64,000 nt of DNA, taken from positions 98,923 through 162,922 of the forward strand of contig NZ_JACIJF010000009.1 in the NCBI RefSeq assembly GCF_014199255.1. Direction: 5' to 3'. How positions within the stretch are numbered: the first letter of the stretch is position 1; every line of letters begins with the position of its first letter. The DNA comes from Sphingomonas xinjiangensis. GTDB lineage: Bacteria; Pseudomonadota; Alphaproteobacteria; Sphingomonadales; Sphingomonadaceae. Of this stretch, positions 63,423-64,000 are shown one piece after another. The notes under the pieces were generated by a model. The model was not told the DNA's origin. It saw only the letters and a program-made list of their open reading frames with translations, and searched no databases. The position numbers and the translations under genes were made by a program.

Positions 63423-64000
63423 CGCCCCTCTCCCAACAGGTCGGCGGCAGTGATCAGGGCCTCGCCAACATCCACGATGCGGCGCCCCTGCTTCATGGCG
63501 GTAGTGCGCAGCAGCGCGTAGGCGCCGGGCTCGTCCAGTCCGCGGCTGTTCATCAGGATCGCCTTGGCCCGATCGACCGTCTTGCGGTCGGCCAGTTCGT
63601 TGCGCGCCGCGTCGAGTTCAGCCTGGAGCTTGGAAAAGGCGTTGAAGCGGCGGATCGCGAGTTCGAGCACGGGCTTCACCCGCTCCTTACGCAGGCCATC
63701 GACGACATAGGCGGAAATCCCCGCATCGATTGCCGCGCCGATCATCGATTCGTCGGATTGATCGACGAACATCGCAATCGGCCGCGCCAGCGCCCGGCTG
63801 ACCGCAAGCATTTCTTCGAGCGAATCGCGGTTGGCGTTACCCAGGTTCATCAACACGACGTCGGGCGCCATGCGCTCCAGCCGCGCGACGAACGCGCCTT
63901 GTGGCGGCACGACATCAATCTCTTCGAACCCCGCATCGCGAAGCCCTTCCTCAAGGATGGTGGCGCGCAGCCCGCTGTCGTCGATAATGGCGATTCGCAA
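63419..64000 (-). CDS. nasT: ANTAR-domain antiterminator NasT (TTG start at the window edge)
   Basis: A 193-residue response-regulator-like antiterminator. The N-terminal receiver (MRIAIIDDSG) has Asn52 in LMNLGNANRD where the phosphoacceptor Asp is normally found. The C-terminal ANTAR helices (about 135-190, VDRAKAILM .. YALLRTTAM) bind RNA hairpins. The first codon in view is TTG at 64000, which fits the family N-terminus. Since the window ends there, an upstream start cannot be excluded. It is the expected reader of the leader at 62083-62134. Confidence 0.88.
   Translation of the reverse strand: MRIAIIDDSGLRATILEEGLRDAGFEEIDVVPPQGAFVARLERMAPDVVLMNLGNANRDSLEEMLAVSRALARPIAMFVDQSDESMIGAAIDAGISAYVVDGLRKERVKPVLELAIRRFNAFSKLQAELDAARNELADRKTVDRAKAILMNSRGLDEPGAYALLRTTAMKQGRRIVDVGEALITAADLLGEGR

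Overview
The window is about 64 kb of GC-rich, densely packed chromosome from an alphaproteobacterium. It is most likely a member of Sphingomonadales (Sphingomonas-like). The support is a DUF3035/BamF-type lipoprotein next to lspA, the sphingomonad style of TonB-dependent receptor, a LytS/LytTR pair, an SPFH gene paired with an Arc-like protein, and a NasT/NasS nitrate system. I saw no tRNA, rRNA, CRISPR array, insertion sequence, integrase or phage gene. This reads as core chromosome with a few orphan genes.

Layout. 0.2-6.7 kb: thyA, folA, ribF, ileS, lspA and a DUF3035 lipoprotein, all rightward, with palindromic intergenic repeats between them. 6.9-12.2 kb: leftward uvrB, a frameshifted secreted-protein gene, a DUF3617-like lipoprotein, and a metallo-beta-lactamase-fold/membrane protein pair. 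12.3-19.2 kb: ligA, a large TonB-dependent receptor, and a LytS-type kinase with its LytTR regulator. 19.2-24.9 kb: a cyclic-nucleotide/thioredoxin-reductase-like fusion with DUF3297, then small and poorly known genes. 25-31 kb: typA, an FMN reductase, a telA/xpaC-like pair, and a divergent Rrf2 regulator/methyltransferase pair. 31-45 kb: cysQ-like, pmbA, ubiA, rsmE, gshA, an isoprenylcysteine-methyltransferase-like membrane protein, an M61 peptidase, ppa, small transporters, ispG and an S1/P1 nuclease.

45.8-55 kb holds an SPFH/Arc-like pair, the complete ybgC-tolQ-tolR-tolA-tolB-pal envelope operon (leftward), and ruvB and ruvA separated by an opposite-strand gene. 54.5-64 kb is a leftward nitrate-assimilation locus: nasT, nasS, a leader RNA, a NarK-type transporter, nirB, nirD, nitrate reductase and cobA, largely linked by 4-8 bp gene overlaps.

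The most informative non-coding signal is the leader between nasS and the transporter gene (about 62043-62134). It has two stem-loops whose six-base loops both carry A at position 1 and G at position 4. The second stem-loop is mutually exclusive with a strong intrinsic terminator. That is the architecture expected of an ANTAR antitermination target, and an ANTAR protein (NasT) is encoded just upstream. This NasT has Asn where a receiver normally has its phosphoacceptor Asp. Further candidate signals are palindromic operators at telA, at the Rrf2/methyltransferase divergence and at the SPFH gene, and a repeat that supplies the ribosome-binding site of folA.
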